NCBI RefSeq assembly: GCF_026626305.1
Contig: NZ_JAPNUE010000006.1
Coordinates: 1-64,000 of the forward strand
Length of the DNA: 64,000 nt
Origin: Frigidibacter sp. RF13
GTDB taxonomy: Bacteria > Pseudomonadota > Alphaproteobacteria > Rhodobacterales > Rhodobacteraceae
Direction: 5' to 3'
The position numbers and the translations under genes were made by a program. The first letter of the stretch is position 1, and every line of letters starts with the position of its first letter. The notes below the pieces were generated by a model that saw only the letters and a list, made by a program, of their open reading frames with translations, ran no database searches and had not been told where the DNA came from. Of this stretch, positions 43,115 to 55,786 are shown piece by piece.

Positions 43115-43450
43115 TCAGGACGAGGTGGCAAAAAGCCAGAAGGCGCCGCCGTAGGCTATGGCACCGGCCAGCGTGGCGATGACGACGGACCGGGATATTG
43201 CATAAACGAGAAGCACTGCGCCGACGCCTGCGCCGAGCGTCAGCGGCGCGGGCCCGGAGAGGTCTTTCACAAGCGGCAGGGCGGAGGCGACGAACAGCGT
43301 GCCGATGGCTGCGGGGCCGGTCGCTGCAAGGAAACGCGTCACCGGGCTGCCGGGCGGCAATTCATGCAGGTTGGCGCGGGTCGGGAAGTAGCGGAAGGCC
43401 CAGTTGCAGGCGCCGACGATGACGGCGAGGGAAAGGATCTCAAGGCGCAC
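43115..43450 (-). CDS. azlD: AzlD-family branched-chain amino acid transport protein
   Basis: A 111-residue membrane protein with about four hydrophobic segments, including RYFPTRANLHELPPGSPVTR at the first loop. This is the small partner of AzlC in branched-chain amino acid exporters. It overlaps azlC by 11 bp, as expected for a co-translated pair. Confidence 0.9.
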   Translation of the reverse strand: MRLEILSLAVIVGACNWAFRYFPTRANLHELPPGSPVTRFLAATGPAAIGTLFVASALPLVKDLSGPAPLTLGAGVGAVLLVYAISRSVVIATLAGAIAYGGAFWLFATSS

Positions 43451-44183
43451 CGCCGTCTCCCCTGCGGTTCAGGACACCTGCCACGGCGCCCGCGATCATA
43501 CCCGCGAGAAGCCCTGCCGTGCCGGACCAAGCGAGCGTCACGGCAATGGTCGCCACTGCTGCGATTCCGATTACCGGAAGCTGGGCACGAGACAGCACCG
43601 ACAGGAGGAGGGCGAGGAAAAGCGCGGGCAGCATGAAGCCGAGGCCTGTCTCGACGGCGGGCCAGGCCGCGAGCGCGCCGCTGCCCGCATAGGCGCCCAT
43701 TGCCGTGCCAGAGGCCCAGGCCAAGTAGGCGCCAAGGCCGAGGCCGAACATGAAAGGTTCCGAAAAACGCCGTCCGCGCGCGAGCGCGCCAAGCGCGGTG
43801 CCGAAAACCTCGTCCGTCAGGCCCCAGGCCCAGGCCCAGGCATGGCGCCGCGAAGCGCCGGGGCCTGCACGGCGCATCAGCGTCGGGCCGTAGAGCAGAT
43901 GCCGCAGGCCCATGGCGATGAGCGTGAAGGCAGAAACGAGGAACGGCGCGCCGCTGCCGATCAGCGCCAGCGCCACGAATTGCGCGCCGCCGGAATAGAG
44001 AATGAGCGACAGGGCTACCGCCTCGGCCAGCGTCAGGCCGATGCCGCGCGCGGCAACGCCGAAGGCAAAGGCGATCGGCACATAGCCAAGGACGATGGGC
44101 AGCGAGGCCCAAAGACCTTCCAGGAAGGTTCCGGCCTGCGGGTCGAGCCTGCCGGTAGGTCCGGTTATGTCTGGTGATGTCAT
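43440..44183 (-). CDS. azlC: AzlC-family permease
   Basis: A 247-residue membrane protein with conserved PIVLGYVPIAFAFGVAARGI, SLILYSGGAQFVALALIGSG and GLRHLLYGPTLMRR. AzlC and AzlD together export branched-chain amino acids or analogues. It is the first gene of the pair. Confidence 0.9.
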   Translation of the reverse strand: MTSPDITGPTGRLDPQAGTFLEGLWASLPIVLGYVPIAFAFGVAARGIGLTLAEAVALSLILYSGGAQFVALALIGSGAPFLVSAFTLIAMGLRHLLYGPTLMRRAGPGASRRHAWAWAWGLTDEVFGTALGALARGRRFSEPFMFGLGLGAYLAWASGTAMGAYAGSGALAAWPAVETGLGFMLPALFLALLLSVLSRAQLPVIGIAAVATIAVTLAWSGTAGLLAGMIAGAVAGVLNRRGDGGAP

Positions 44184-44245
44184 CGCGCCTCGTCCGCGTC
44201 GTTTCGCGTGACGCTAGGGGGCGCAGGGGGGAAGGTCAACGGACC

Positions 44246-44267
44246 GCCCGCCCCGTTTGGGGCGGGC
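44246..44267 (-). terminator. Terminator hairpin downstream of gcvP
   Basis: GCCCGCCCC-GTTT-GGGGCGGGC forms a perfect 9-bp stem 15 nt after the gcvP stop. No clear T-run follows on the minus strand. Confidence 0.65.
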
Positions 44268-44281
44268 AGCTCAACCTCCGT

Positions 44282-47131
44282 TTACTCCGCCGCTTCGGCG
44301 TAGCTTTCGACCGGCGGGCAGATGCAGATCAGGTTGCGGTCGCCATAGACATTGTCGACCCGGCCGACGGGCGGCCAGTACTTGTCGACCCGGAAGGCGC
44401 CCGGCGGGAAGCAGCCCTGTTCGCGCGAATAGGGTCGGTCCCAGTCGCCGATCAGCGCGTTCACCGTATGGGGCGCGTGCTTCAGCGGGTTGTTTTCCCG
44501 GTCGATCTCGCCCTTTTCCACCGCGTCGATCTCGGCGCGGATCGCGAGCATCGCGGTGACGAACCGGTCAAGCTCTGCCTTCGTCTCCGATTCCGTCGGC
44601 TCGACCATCAGCGTGCCCGCGACCGGCCAGCTCATCGTCGGCGCGTGGAAGCCGTTGTCGATCAGGCGCTTGGCGATATCGTCAACGGTGATGCCGCAGC
44701 TGTCGGCAAAGGCGCGGGTGTCGAGGATGCACTCATGCGCGACCCGGCCCGACTGGCCCTTGAAGAGGATCGGATAGGCACCCTCAAGCCGCTTGGCGAT
44801 GTAGTTGGCATTCAGGATCGCCACTTTCGTCGCCTGCGTCAGGCCCTGGCCGCCCATCATCAGGATATAGGCCCAGCTGATCGGCAGGATCGAGGCCGAG
44901 CCCCAAGGCGCGGCCGAGACCGGCCCTTCATGTCCGCCCGTCACCGGATGGCCCGGCAGATGCGGGGCGAGATGCGCCTTCACGCCGATCGGCCCCATGC
45001 CCGGGCCGCCACCGCCATGCGGGATACAGAAGGTCTTGTGGAGGTTCAGGTGGCTCACGTCGCCGCCAAGATCGCCCGGCCGGACGAGGCCGACCATCGC
45101 ATTCATGTTGGCGCCGTCGATATAGACCTGTCCGCCATGGTCATGTGTGATCTTGCAGACCTCGCGCACAGTTTCCTCGAAGACGCCATGGGTCGAGGGG
45201 TAGGTGATCATGCAGGCCGCCAGATCGCCGCCCGCCGCTTCGGCCTTGGCGCGGAAATCCTCGACGTCGATATCGCCGTTTTCGCGCGCCTTCACCACCA
45301 CGACCTTCATGCCCGCCATCTGCGCCGAAGCGGGGTTGGTGCCATGCGCCGAAGTGGGAATGAGGCAGACCTTGCGGTGCGCCTCGCCCCGCGCCTTGTG
45401 ATAGGCCTGGATGGTCAGAAGCCCCGCATATTCGCCCTGCGCGCCGGAGTTGGGCTGCAGGCTCATCGCATCATAGCCGGTGATGGTGCAGAGTTTCGCG
45501 GACAGATCCTTGAAAAGTTCCGCATAGCCCTCGGCCTGATCGGCGGGCGCGAACGGGTGAAGGTTCGAGAACTCCGGCCAGGTGATCGGCATCATCTCGG
45601 CCGCCGCATTCAGCTTCATCGTGCAGGAGCCCAGCGGGATCATCGCCCGGTCTAGCGCCAGGTCGCGGTCGGCGAGGCGGCGCATGTAGCGCATCATCTC
45701 GGTCTCGGCCCGGTTCATGTGGAAGACCGGATGTGTCAGATACTCGCTCTCGCGCAGAAGCGCGTCGGGAATGCGGTAACCCGGCGTGACCCGGTCATCC
45801 TTCTTCTCGATCCCGAATGCGCGCCACAGCCGCTCGACCGTCTCGGTGCGTGTGGTCTCATCAAGCGAGATGCCGACTTTCGTGGTGCCGACCTTGCGAA
45901 GGTTGATCCGTTCCTTGCGGGCAGCTTTCAGGATGATGCCCTGCATGGCGCCAACTTCGACGGTGAACGTGTCGAAGAAATGCTTGGGGGCGATCTTGTA
46001 GCCCGCCTCCTCAAGCCCCTTCACCACGCGCACCGCCTTGCGGTGGATGCGCTGGCCGATCGCCTGCAGCCCCTCGGGCCCGTGATAGACCGCGTAGAAC
46101 GAGGCCATATTGGCCAGCAGCGCCTGTGCGGTGCAGACGTTAGAAGTCGCTTTCTCGCGGCGGATATGCTGTTCGCGGGTCTGCAGCGACAGCCGGTAAG
46201 CCTTGCCGCCCTGCGCGTCGATCGAGACGCCGACGATCCGGCCCGGCAGGTCGCGCTTGTGCTTGTCCTTGCAGGCCATGTAGGCCGCCGACGGCCCGCC
46301 ATAGCCCATGGGCACGCCGAAACGCTGGGTCGACCCCACGGCGATGTCAGCACCCATCGCGCCCGGCTCTTTCAGGATGGTGAGCGCCATGATGTCGGCG
46401 ATCATGATGCCGATGGCGCCCTGCTCATGCAGGCTCGCGATCTGCTTGGTGAAATCCATCAGATGGCCGTGCGTGCCCGGATACTGGAAGATCGCGCCGA
46501 ACACTTTGGACGCGTCCAGATCGTTCGGATCGCCCACCATGATCTCGATGCCCAGGGGTTCGGCTCGGACGCGCATCACCTCGATATTCTGCGGGTGGCA
46601 TTCCTGGTCGATGAAGAAGAGGTTCGATTTCGACTTGGCGACGCGGTGCGCCATGGTCATCGCCTCGGCCGCGGCCGTCGCCTCGTCGAGAAGCGAGGCA
46701 TTGGCGATCTCAAGCCCGGTCAGGTCGCAGACCATGGTCTGATAGTTCAGGAGCGCTTCCAGACGGCCCTGGCTGATTTCCGGCTGATAGGGCGTGTAGG
46801 CCGTGTACCAGGCGGGGTTTTCCAGGATGTTCCTCTGGATCGCCGGGGGGCAGACCGTGCCGTAGAAGCCCTGGCCGATCATCGAGGTGAAGACCTTGTT
46901 CTTCTTGGCCACCTGCCGCATGAACCACAGAAGCTCACGCTCTGACTTGGCCTTGCCGAAGTCCAGTGGCTTTTCCTGACGCAGCGACTTCGGGATGGTC
47001 TGGTCGATCAGCTCGTCCAGATCCTTCACGCCCAGGACCTTGAACATCTCGTCCATTTCGGCAGGTGAGGGGCCGATGTGGCGGCGGTTGGCGAAGTCGT
47101 AAGGCAGGTAATCGGTGGGTTTGTAGGTCAT
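44282..47131 (-). CDS. gcvP: Glycine dehydrogenase (decarboxylating), P-protein
   Basis: A 949-residue PLP enzyme that decarboxylates glycine and passes the aminomethyl group to the H-protein lipoate. It is the fused single-chain form: an N-terminal half starting [18 protein letters not shown], and a C-terminal half with the PLP-Lys in [20 protein letters not shown]. The ATG at 47131 has GGAG upstream and a conventional N-terminus. It is the third gene of gcvT-gcvH-gcvP under the glycine riboswitch. Confidence 0.96.
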   Translation of the reverse strand: MTYKPTDYLPYDFANRRHIGPSPAEMDEMFKVLGVKDLDELIDQTIPKSLRQEKPLDFGKAKSERELLWFMRQVAKKNKVFTSMIGQGFYGTVCPPAIQRNILENPAWYTAYTPYQPEISQGRLEALLNYQTMVCDLTGLEIANASLLDEATAAAEAMTMAHRVAKSKSNLFFIDQECHPQNIEVMRVRAEPLGIEIMVGDPNDLDASKVFGAIFQYPGTHGHLMDFTKQIASLHEQGAIGIMIADIMALTILKEPGAMGADIAVGSTQRFGVPMGYGGPSAAYMACKDKHKRDLPGRIVGVSIDAQGGKAYRLSLQTREQHIRREKATSNVCTAQALLANMASFYAVYHGPEGLQAIGQRIHRKAVRVVKGLEEAGYKIAPKHFFDTFTVEVGAMQGIILKAARKERINLRKVGTTKVGISLDETTRTETVERLWRAFGIEKKDDRVTPGYRIPDALLRESEYLTHPVFHMNRAETEMMRYMRRLADRDLALDRAMIPLGSCTMKLNAAAEMMPITWPEFSNLHPFAPADQAEGYAELFKDLSAKLCTITGYDAMSLQPNSGAQGEYAGLLTIQAYHKARGEAHRKVCLIPTSAHGTNPASAQMAGMKVVVVKARENGDIDVEDFRAKAEAAGGDLAACMITYPSTHGVFEETVREVCKITHDHGGQVYIDGANMNAMVGLVRPGDLGGDVSHLNLHKTFCIPHGGGGPGMGPIGVKAHLAPHLPGHPVTGGHEGPVSAAPWGSASILPISWAYILMMGGQGLTQATKVAILNANYIAKRLEGAYPILFKGQSGRVAHECILDTRAFADSCGITVDDIAKRLIDNGFHAPTMSWPVAGTLMVEPTESETKAELDRFVTAMLAIRAEIDAVEKGEIDRENNPLKHAPHTVNALIGDWDRPYSREQGCFPPGAFRVDKYWPPVGRVDNVYGDRNLICICPPVESYAEAAE

Positions 47132-47217
47132 GGTCAGCTCCAAAGGGAAAGACGTCCGGGGCAGGCAGGGCCAACAACCGGCCCCGGACGCGTGATCGGG
47201 CGGCGCGATCGCGCCCG

Positions 47218-47583
47218 TCAGCCGATCAGGTCTTTGTAGGCGTCTTCGTCCATGTACTGGTCGAGCACCGACAGATCGTCGATCTTCATCTTGAAGAACC
47301 AGGCGGCACCCAGCGGGTCCTCGTTTACGAGGCCGGGGTTGTCGACGAGTTTGTCGTTGACCGCGACAATCTCGCCATCGAGCGGCGCGAGGATGTCGGA
47401 CGCGGCCTTGACGCTTTCGATCACCGCGCAATCGTCGCCCTTGGCGACCATCGTCTCGACCTCGGGCAATTCGACGAAGACGACGTCACCCAGCTGTTCG
47501 GCGGCATGTTCGGTGATGCCAACGACGACGACATCGCCATCGACGCGCAGCCATTCGTGGTCTTCGGTGTATTTCATGGTCAT
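47218..47583 (-). CDS. gcvH: Glycine cleavage system H-protein
   Basis: A 121-residue lipoyl carrier. The lipoylated Lys lies in [20 protein letters not shown], inside the typical H-protein fold starting [20 protein letters not shown] (after an initial Met-Thr). It shuttles aminomethyl groups between P- and T-proteins. It lies between gcvT (17 nt upstream) and gcvP (86 nt downstream). Confidence 0.95.
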   Translation of the reverse strand: MTMKYTEDHEWLRVDGDVVVVGITEHAAEQLGDVVFVELPEVETMVAKGDDCAVIESVKAASDILAPLDGEIVAVNDKLVDNPGLVNEDPLGAAWFFKMKIDDLSVLDQYMDEDAYKDLIG

Positions 47584-47600
47584 GGGTAGCTCCTGTTGGA

Positions 47601-48728
47601 TCAGCGTTTGTAGGATGTCGGATGGAAGGGCATCGGCGCAAGCGTCGCGGGCAGGCGCTTGCCGCGCACATCCGCATAGACCGTGTCGCCATCCTTCAGT
47701 GTGGCGGGCAGATAGGCCATCGCCATCGGACCTTCGATCGAGGGGCCGAAACCGCCCGAGGTGATGGTGCCGATCGGCTCGCCACCTTCGGTGCCGGCAT
47801 AGACGACGGTACCTTCGCGCATCGGCGCCCGGCCTTCGGGGCGCAGACCGACGCGACGGCGCGCGGGGCCTTCGGCCAGTTCGCGCAGGATGCGCGCCTC
47901 ACCGGGGAAGCCGCCTTCGCGGGCGCCACCGGCCTTGCGGGCCTTCTGGATCGCCCAAGTCAGATTGCCCTCCACCGGGCTCGTCGTTTGGTCGATGTCA
48001 TGGCCATAGAGGCACATGCCCGCCTCCAGCCGGAGCGAATCGCGCGCGCCAAGACCGATGGGCGCGACGCCCGGCCGGGCGAGCAGCGCGCGGGCGAAGG
48101 CCACGGCCTGTGCTTCGGGCACCGAAATCTCGTAACCGTCCTCGCCGGTGTAGCCCGAGCGTGAAATCCAGAGGTCGACGCCCGCCCAGGGCAGGATCGC
48201 CACATCCATGAACTTCATCGCAGCCACTCCGGGCACCAGCCCCTCCAGCGCCGCCTCGGCCTTCGGCCCCTGCAGCGCCACCAGCGCGCGGTCGGTGATC
48301 GCAATCACCTCGCAGACGTCGGACAGATGCGCCCTCATATGGGCGATGTCCTGATCCTTGCAGGCGGCGTTTACCACGACGAACAGGTGATCGCCCCGGT
48401 TGGCGAACATCAGATCGTCAAGGATCCCGCCTTCGTCATTGGTGAACAGGCCATAGCGCTGGCGCCCCTCGGCCAGGCCCGCCACATCGACCGGCACCAG
48501 CCGCTCGAACGCCAGCGCCGCATCCTCGTAGCGGCCCGACTTCGGCTTCAGGATCACCTGCCCCATGTGACTGACGTCGAACAGACCGGCGTCGGAACGC
48601 GTGTGAAGATGCTCCTTCAGGACCCCCATCGGATATTGCACGGGCATTTCATAGCCCGCAAAAGGCACGATCTTCGCGCCCAGTTCCACATGCAGATCGT
48701 AAAAGACCGTACGCTTCAGGTCGGCCAT
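47601..48728 (-). CDS. gcvT: Glycine cleavage system T-protein (aminomethyltransferase)
   Basis: A 375-residue tetrahydrofolate-dependent enzyme that releases ammonia and forms 5,10-methylene-THF. Landmarks are [34 protein letters not shown] (active-site Asp region), [12 protein letters not shown] and [15 protein letters not shown]. It is first in the operon, 75 nt downstream of the tandem riboswitch. Confidence 0.95.
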   Translation of the reverse strand: MADLKRTVFYDLHVELGAKIVPFAGYEMPVQYPMGVLKEHLHTRSDAGLFDVSHMGQVILKPKSGRYEDAALAFERLVPVDVAGLAEGRQRYGLFTNDEGGILDDLMFANRGDHLFVVVNAACKDQDIAHMRAHLSDVCEVIAITDRALVALQGPKAEAALEGLVPGVAAMKFMDVAILPWAGVDLWISRSGYTGEDGYEISVPEAQAVAFARALLARPGVAPIGLGARDSLRLEAGMCLYGHDIDQTTSPVEGNLTWAIQKARKAGGAREGGFPGEARILRELAEGPARRRVGLRPEGRAPMREGTVVYAGTEGGEPIGTITSGGFGPSIEGPMAMAYLPATLKDGDTVYADVRGKRLPATLAPMPFHPTSYKR

Positions 48729-48803
48729 TGCCGCCCTCCCCTTGTCACGCCGGTCACTAGAGCTCCGGCACCGTTTCCGGACAGGCTTGTCCCGTCCGCT
48801 CCG

Positions 48804-48972
48804 ATGCCCCCTCTGTCCTTTCGCCTGAGATCGTTATCCCTTCGGCGGGCCATATGGCCACTCTCCAGAGTTCCGCTGCCAGGACGGTCCTTTGCGCCTG
48901 AGAGTTTACCGGGGCGGTTGCTCCTTCGGCACCGGCACAGGCGTGAACGCCTGACCGGATTCTCCCGATCCT
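48804..48972 (-). promoter_or_regulatory. Tandem glycine riboswitch upstream of gcvTHP
   Basis: Read on the minus strand there are two consecutive gcvT-type aptamers. The first has GGGAGA, then GCCGAAGGAGCAA and AACTCTCAGGCGCAAAGGAC. The second has CTGGAGAG, then GCCGAAGGGATAACG and ATCTCAGGCGAAAGGACAGA. The repeated GCCGAAGG and CTCAGGCG-AAAGGAC cores with a short linker are diagnostic. It should turn on the glycine-cleavage operon when glycine is high. Confidence 0.93.
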
Positions 48973-49096
48973 GACGCGGCTTCGTTAGCCGACAAAGGGG
49001 GCGATTGGCAAGAGGTATGCGACTGTATGCGACACTTCAGTTGCCCGACACGACGCGGGGCTTGCCTGACGGCTCGGACCGGGCGATCACTCCTGC

Positions 49097-49669
49097 ATGG
49101 ATCAAGACCGCCTTCCGGCCTTCTTCGGCTATGGTTCGCTCGTGAACCGCGCGACGCACGATCATGTGCCGGGCGAGCCCGCCCGGCTCGAGGGCTGGCG
49201 CCGGGTCTGGCGGCAGACGCGGTTGCGCCCATACGCTTTCCTGTCCGACGAACCTGCCGCGGATTGGGCGATTGACGGCCTGATTGCAGGCGTCGGCGCG
49301 GGCGATTGGGCGGCGCTCGACCTGCGCGAAGCCGCCTACCGCCGCCATACCCTGCCCGACGATAGCCTGATGCCAACACCCGGCTGGGTGGAACGGGTCG
49401 AGATTTATGCGGTCGATCCGGCGCATGCGGACCATGAAGCCGCGCATCCGGTCCTTCTGTCCTATCTGGATGCGGTGGTTCAGGGGTTTGACCGCGAATT
49501 CGGGCCCGAAGGTGTGGCGCGGTTCTTCGCCACCACGGTCGGCTGGACGTCCCTGATCGACGATCGCGCGCAGCCGCTCTACCCGCGCCACCAGCGCCTC
49601 GCACTGCGTGAGCGCAAGCTGGTGGACGATCATGCCGACGCCATGGGCCTGAAGCGTTGCCGCCTGTAA
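49097..49669 (+). CDS. Gamma-glutamylcyclotransferase-family protein
   Basis: A 190-residue protein with the AIG2-like opener PAFFGYGSLVNRATHD, where GYGSL forms the substrate loop, and a likely catalytic Glu in LREAAYRRH. The family releases 5-oxoproline from gamma-glutamyl peptides or does related amine chemistry. It is divergent from gcvT and convergent with ispE. Confidence 0.85.
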   Translation: MDQDRLPAFFGYGSLVNRATHDHVPGEPARLEGWRRVWRQTRLRPYAFLSDEPAADWAIDGLIAGVGAGDWAALDLREAAYRRHTLPDDSLMPTPGWVERVEIYAVDPAHADHEAAHPVLLSYLDAVVQGFDREFGPEGVARFFATTVGWTSLIDDRAQPLYPRHQRLALRERKLVDDHADAMGLKRCRL

Positions 49670-49676
49670 CCTTCGC

Positions 49677-50513
49677 TCAGACCAACGCCGCCGCGGACTG
49701 GACCCACCATGCCGGCTCCATGACAGCAATACGCGCGCGGGCGGCATCGGCCTGCGCCTTACTGTCGAACAGTCCGAAGCAGGTTGCGCCCGATCCCGAC
49801 ATTCGCGCCAGACGACAGCCCGAAGCCGAGGACAGCGCCGCGAGAACCTCGCCGATCACAGGCGCGATCCGGAGGGCGGGTGCTGCAAGGTCATTGCGCT
49901 GCGTGGCGAGAAAGACGGCAAGCGACGCAAGATCACGGAACGCGGGCAAGGGGTCCGGCATCGGCGCCCCGTCGCGGCGGTCGAGAGTGCGGAAGACCGC
50001 CGGCGTCGGGACATCGACGCGGGGATTGACGAGAACCATCCAGAAGCGCGGCAGGCACGCAACCGGGTCCAGTCGCTCGCCCACCCCCCGCATGCGCTGG
50101 GGGCGCGGGTCGAGGCAGACGGGCACGTCGGCTCCGAGCGCCACGGTCGCAGACATCTCCGGCAGCGGCTGGCCTGTCAACCGAGCGAGGGCACGGAGTG
50201 TCGCCGCCGCGTCCGACGAGCCGCCACCGATGCCCGAGGCAAGCGGCAGATGTTTTTCGAGGACCAGCCGCGCGCCCCGGACCCCGATCATCCGCGCGGC
50301 CTTCATCACCAGATTGTCCGGCCCCGCGGTCAGTCCGGCCGCCATCGGCCCGGTAATCTCAAGCGTGAGATCATCTGCCAGCTCGGCGCGGACAAGGTCG
50401 CCGACGTCCGCGAACACGACCAGACTGTCCAGCAGGTGATAGCCGTCCGCCCGCCGTCCGGTGACATGAAGCGTCAGGTTGATCTTGGCGGGTGCGAAGC
50501 TCTCAATTGCCAT
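49677..50513 (-). CDS. ispE: 4-diphosphocytidyl-2-C-methyl-D-erythritol kinase
   Basis: A 278-residue GHMP kinase of the MEP pathway that phosphorylates CDP-methylerythritol. The start region [20 protein letters not shown] and the ATP loop [20 protein letters not shown] are typical. The ATG at 50513 overlaps the upstream TPR gene by 11 bp; a TTG at 50528 would be less likely. It joins dxs and ispA as isoprenoid genes in this window. Confidence 0.95.
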   Translation of the reverse strand: MAIESFAPAKINLTLHVTGRRADGYHLLDSLVVFADVGDLVRAELADDLTLEITGPMAAGLTAGPDNLVMKAARMIGVRGARLVLEKHLPLASGIGGGSSDAAATLRALARLTGQPLPEMSATVALGADVPVCLDPRPQRMRGVGERLDPVACLPRFWMVLVNPRVDVPTPAVFRTLDRRDGAPMPDPLPAFRDLASLAVFLATQRNDLAAPALRIAPVIGEVLAALSSASGCRLARMSGSGATCFGLFDSKAQADAARARIAVMEPAWWVQSAAALV

Positions 50514-52221
50514 TCTTGGTGACGGCAAGCGGCTCCGATCCTTCTTCCTTCAGGACCAGATCCAGCCCGACCTCCAGCTTGCGGCGGATGCGGTTCGCTT
50601 CTTCCTCGGTATCGGGCTTGAAGGACAGCGCGCGCTTCCACTGAAACTCCGCCTCGCGCTTGCGCCCCACGGCCCAGTAGACATCGCCCAGATGGTCGTT
50701 CACCACTGGATCGACCGGCATGAGCTGGATCGCCCGCTCCATCTCGGCCTCCGCTTCCGGGTAGCGGCCGAGCCGGTAGAAGGCCCAGCCCAGACTGTCG
50801 CTGATCGCGCCGTCGTCAGGCCGCGCCTTCGCGGCCTTCTCGATCATCGCAAGCGCCTCGTCGAACTTCACCTTCTTTTCCAGGAGCGAATAGCCGAGAT
50901 AGTTGAGAACCGAGGGTTGATCGGGGCTGAGGTCGAGCGCCTTGCGGAAATCCGCCTCAGCGGCCTCCCACTGATCCAACCGCTCCTTGCAGATGCCGCG
51001 GGCGTAATAGAGGCCCCAGAAATCCTTCGCCTCGCCCTCGACCAGCGCCAAGGCCCTGTCATAGGCCTCGGCCCCTTCGCTGAATCGTTCATTGCGGCGC
51101 AGCACATCGCCGAGCGAGGCCCAGATCGCGATCCGGTCCGGCGCGGCGCGCGACAGTTGCTGCAAGACCTCGATGGCAGCATCCGTCTTGCCTTCGGCCA
51201 GAAGCGCCTCCGACCGGCCGAGTTCAGCCGCCAGATGATCGGGGCTTGCGGGGTCTATCGCTTGATAGACCTCGATCGCCAACTCGTGCTGTTCCTGCCG
51301 TTCGAGCATGTCGGCGGCAACCAGCGCCGCCTCGCTCAGGTCAGGGCGCAGGTACAGCGCGGTACGGGCAAAAAGCAGGACGTCGATCTCGGACGATACG
51401 TCCCCTGGCCGCAGATCGTTCGCGAGTGCGGAGGCGACGGCGAAATAGACCTCGGCAATCCCGTCCATCGGCGAGCGGATCAGGTCGAACGGCACCGATT
51501 TGCCAGCGGCCAGATCGGCGCGCAGCGGCGCGATCACCGGGTCCGTCGTTTCTGCTCCGAAAATCTTGTCGATCAGTTCCAGCGCATCCTTGTTGCGCTC
51601 AAGTTGGCTCAACACCTGCGCATGCGCGACAAGCGAGCGGCGGGTGGCGTTGATCGGCCCGGACTCGGCGCCCGACAGGATCTTGTCCGCCCCTTCGAAA
51701 TCGCCGACGGACGCCAGCGCCAGCGCCTTGTTGTACAGTGCAAGCGATTTGATCTGCGGCTGTTTCACCAGCCCGTCGAAGGCGGCCAGCGCATCCGACA
51801 TCTGGCCATTGCCGAGGACCGACCAGGCGCGCAGGAACCCGTCGACCAACGGACCGGAGCTTTTGCCCGCATCAAGTGCCGCGATCACGCCCGGATAGTC
51901 GCCCGCGCGTACTTTGGTCGCCAGGATCGCCATATCGGCAATCGGGCTTTTGACGCCTGCGCTATCAAGCGCCTCGGCCATGGGTCGCCCCTTCTCGAAG
52001 GCCCCGATCCCCAGCTGTGCGAGAAGCGCGTTCTCCTGCAGCTCTGCGTTGGTCGGGTCGCTTACGAGTGCCTGGGTGAAATAGGCCGCCGCCGCCCTGT
52101 AATCAGCGTGGATGCTCGCCACCCTCCCGGCGAGGTAGGCGCCAGCTCCCCCGTCGGCCACAGCGGCGGTGCCACCGGCGGCAAGCAGGGCAATCAGCGA
52201 AACGGAACGCAAGAGACGCAA
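50503..52221 (-). CDS. Tetratricopeptide repeat protein, exported
   Basis: A 572-residue protein with an N-terminal signal ([20 protein letters not shown]) and many TPR-like helical pairs. Clear repeats lie at [40 protein letters not shown] and [20 protein letters not shown]. It is predicted to be periplasmic or outer-membrane associated and to mediate protein contacts. It overlaps ispE by 11 bp, an arrangement seen in relatives, and follows the ETF-QO gene. Confidence 0.88.
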   Translation of the reverse strand: MRLLRSVSLIALLAAGGTAAVADGGAGAYLAGRVASIHADYRAAAAYFTQALVSDPTNAELQENALLAQLGIGAFEKGRPMAEALDSAGVKSPIADMAILATKVRAGDYPGVIAALDAGKSSGPLVDGFLRAWSVLGNGQMSDALAAFDGLVKQPQIKSLALYNKALALASVGDFEGADKILSGAESGPINATRRSLVAHAQVLSQLERNKDALELIDKIFGAETTDPVIAPLRADLAAGKSVPFDLIRSPMDGIAEVYFAVASALANDLRPGDVSSEIDVLLFARTALYLRPDLSEAALVAADMLERQEQHELAIEVYQAIDPASPDHLAAELGRSEALLAEGKTDAAIEVLQQLSRAAPDRIAIWASLGDVLRRNERFSEGAEAYDRALALVEGEAKDFWGLYYARGICKERLDQWEAAEADFRKALDLSPDQPSVLNYLGYSLLEKKVKFDEALAMIEKAAKARPDDGAISDSLGWAFYRLGRYPEAEAEMERAIQLMPVDPVVNDHLGDVYWAVGRKREAEFQWKRALSFKPDTEEEANRIRRKLEVGLDLVLKEEGSEPLAVTKNGN

Positions 52222-52324
52222 GGCTCACTCCCTCATTCAGGCCGAGGAAGCCTAGTCTGCCGCCTCGCCCAAGGCAATGCGGGTATCCCGCACCTTTTCG
52301 CGATCCAGAGAGCCGATAGGGTTG

Positions 52325-52346
52325 GGCGCGCGGGAAACCGCGCGCC
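52325..52346 (-). terminator. Hairpin after the ETF-QO gene
   Basis: GGCGCGCGG-GAAA-CCGCGCGCC is a perfect 9-bp stem with a tetraloop, 9 nt past the ETF-QO stop and before the TPR gene. It lacks a T-tract, so it may only attenuate. Confidence 0.55.
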
Positions 52347-52355
52347 GGTGATCCG

Positions 52356-54008
<1,653 letters not shown>

Positions 54009-54192
54009 GGGTATGTCCTCACGCGGTCCCGGCCAAAGGCCGACTGTTTGTCACCAGCCCCTGTAGCTCAGCCATAGGGCTCTGGCAATTCCTGCGCGCG
54101 CAACTTTCTTGCGGTGACGTGACGGATTCGCGACAAAATATGCCGCAAGGAGGCGGCAGGTTTGCGCAGCCGCCGATGCCCGGCCGCGACTA

Positions 54193-54221
54193 TTGACTTT
54201 CGGTTCCCAACACGGGTTAAC
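54193..54221 (+). promoter_or_regulatory. Candidate sigma-70-type promoter of greA
   Basis: TTGACT (54193-54198) and GTTAAC (54216-54221) are separated by 17 bp, 42 bp before the greA start. The -35 is close to consensus; the -10 is weaker. It stands in a 250-bp gap after the divergent ETF-QO gene. Confidence 0.45.
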
Positions 54222-54262
54222 AACCTACTGAACGGCAAGATTGATCCTAACCGACGGACGAT

Positions 54263-54733
54263 ATGGAAAAGATCCCGATGACGCGGGCCGGGTATGGCGC
54301 GCTTGACGACGAACTGAAGGTCCTGAAATCGGTGGAGAGGCCCGCCGTGATCCGCGCCATCGCCGAGGCGCGCGAACATGGCGACCTGTCGGAGAACGCC
54401 GAATATCACGCCGCGCGCGAGCGTCAGAGTTTTGTCGAGGGCCGGATCAAGGAACTTGAGGCGCTTCTGTCGCTGGCCGAGGTCATCGACCCGTCGAAGC
54501 TTTCGGGATCGATCAAGTTTGGCGCGACCGTGACCGTCGTCGATGAGGACAGCGACGAGGAAAAGACCTATCAGATCGTGGGCGAGGCCGAGGCCGATAT
54601 TGAACGCGGCCTTCTGAATATCCGCTCACCGCTCGCCCGGTCGCTGATCGGCAAGGATGTGGGCGATACGGCGGAAGTCCGCACGCCCGGCGGCGAAAAA
54701 AGCTACGAAATCCTGAGCATCCGGTATATCTGA
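54263..54733 (+). CDS. greA: Transcription elongation factor GreA
   Basis: A 156-residue protein that reactivates arrested RNA polymerase by stimulating transcript cleavage. The N-terminal coiled coil has the acidic tip [20 protein letters not shown], and the C-terminal FKBP-like domain contains [20 protein letters not shown]. It starts [20 protein letters not shown]. The downstream membrane protein follows after 18 nt. Confidence 0.95.
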   Translation: MEKIPMTRAGYGALDDELKVLKSVERPAVIRAIAEAREHGDLSENAEYHAARERQSFVEGRIKELEALLSLAEVIDPSKLSGSIKFGATVTVVDEDSDEEKTYQIVGEAEADIERGLLNIRSPLARSLIGKDVGDTAEVRTPGGEKSYEILSIRYI

Positions 54734-54751
54734 TCGCTCAAGGAGGCGTTG

Positions 54752-55780
54752 ATGTCCGATCAGTCCAATGATCGCACCGGCCCGCAGGGGCTGGACCTCG
54801 GGCGTTTGCAGCCGCCGCCGGCGGAGCGCCGGATCGCGCCCGCCGACCTGATCGCGGGGGCAGTCACGCTGGTGTGGCTCGCGCTTGTGGGGCTGTTCTT
54901 CCTCTTTTCCGGCGGTACGGATGCGGCGGGACGCTTCAGCACGCTGATGGTGCTTCTGGCCATCGTCCTGCCCGTCGCGCTGATCTGGATGGCCGCCGCG
55001 ACGGCGCGCGCGACCAGCACGCTCAGGACCGAGACGCAGCGCCTACAGGCGACGCTCGACATCCTGCGCACCACGCTCGTCCAGCAATCGATGGCGCCGC
55101 GCCCCTCGGTCGAGAAGCGGCTGGAGGAGATCGCGCAGGCGGCACGGATGGCCGAGACCGCGCTCGCCACTTTCACCTCGCGGCGCGACGCCGAGGCGAC
55201 CGAGCCCTCCGCCGACCGCAAGGCGGCGCTGGTTCCCGCGCGTCCCGCCCGACCTGACGAGGAACAGCCCGCGCTCGCGCTCGGCACGCCCGGCGAGGAA
55301 AATCCCGCGCCGGTGTCGGTGCAGGATTTCGTCCGCGCGCTGAACTTCCCCGAAAGCCAGGACGACCGCGAGGGGATCCGGGCCTTGCGCCGCGCGCTAG
55401 AGGACCGCAACCTCGCCAAACTGATCCGCGCCGCGCAGGATATCCTGACGCTTCTCGGCCAGGACGGGATCTATATGGACGATATCAAGGCCGACCGCGC
55501 CAAGCCCGACCTGTGGCGACGCTTCGCGCAGGGGGAACGCGGCAAGACCATCGCCGCGCTGGGCGGGGTGCGCGACCGCTCAAGCCTCGCGCTCACCGCC
55601 GGGCGGATGCGGCAGGACACGGTCTTCCGCGACACGGCCCACCACTTCCTAAGGCAGTTCGACAAGACGATCGCGGATTTCGAGAAGAATGCCTCGGATC
55701 AGGAGCTGATCGCGCTGTCCGACACCCGCACCGCGCGGGCCTTCATGCTGCTCGGTCGGGTCACGGGCACCTTCGACTGA
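54752..55780 (+). CDS. Hypothetical membrane protein
   Basis: A 342-residue protein with two adjacent membrane segments near residues 32-51 (LIAGAVTLVWLALVGLFFLF) and 63-84, then a cytoplasmic helical domain to the end. ATG 54752 is preceded by AGGAGG. The soluble part (QDFVRALNFPESQDDREGIR) has no family I recognise but looks conserved and well structured. It may be co-transcribed with greA. Confidence 0.75.
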   Translation: MSDQSNDRTGPQGLDLGRLQPPPAERRIAPADLIAGAVTLVWLALVGLFFLFSGGTDAAGRFSTLMVLLAIVLPVALIWMAAATARATSTLRTETQRLQATLDILRTTLVQQSMAPRPSVEKRLEEIAQAARMAETALATFTSRRDAEATEPSADRKAALVPARPARPDEEQPALALGTPGEENPAPVSVQDFVRALNFPESQDDREGIRALRRALEDRNLAKLIRAAQDILTLLGQDGIYMDDIKADRAKPDLWRRFAQGERGKTIAALGGVRDRSSLALTAGRMRQDTVFRDTAHHFLRQFDKTIADFEKNASDQELIALSDTRTARAFMLLGRVTGTFD

Positions 55781-55786
55781 GGCAGT

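Noticed and set aside
54061..54082. tRNA-like CTGTAGCTCAGCC sequence
   Set aside because: Only a D-arm-like fragment; no acceptor or anticodon stems can be folded.
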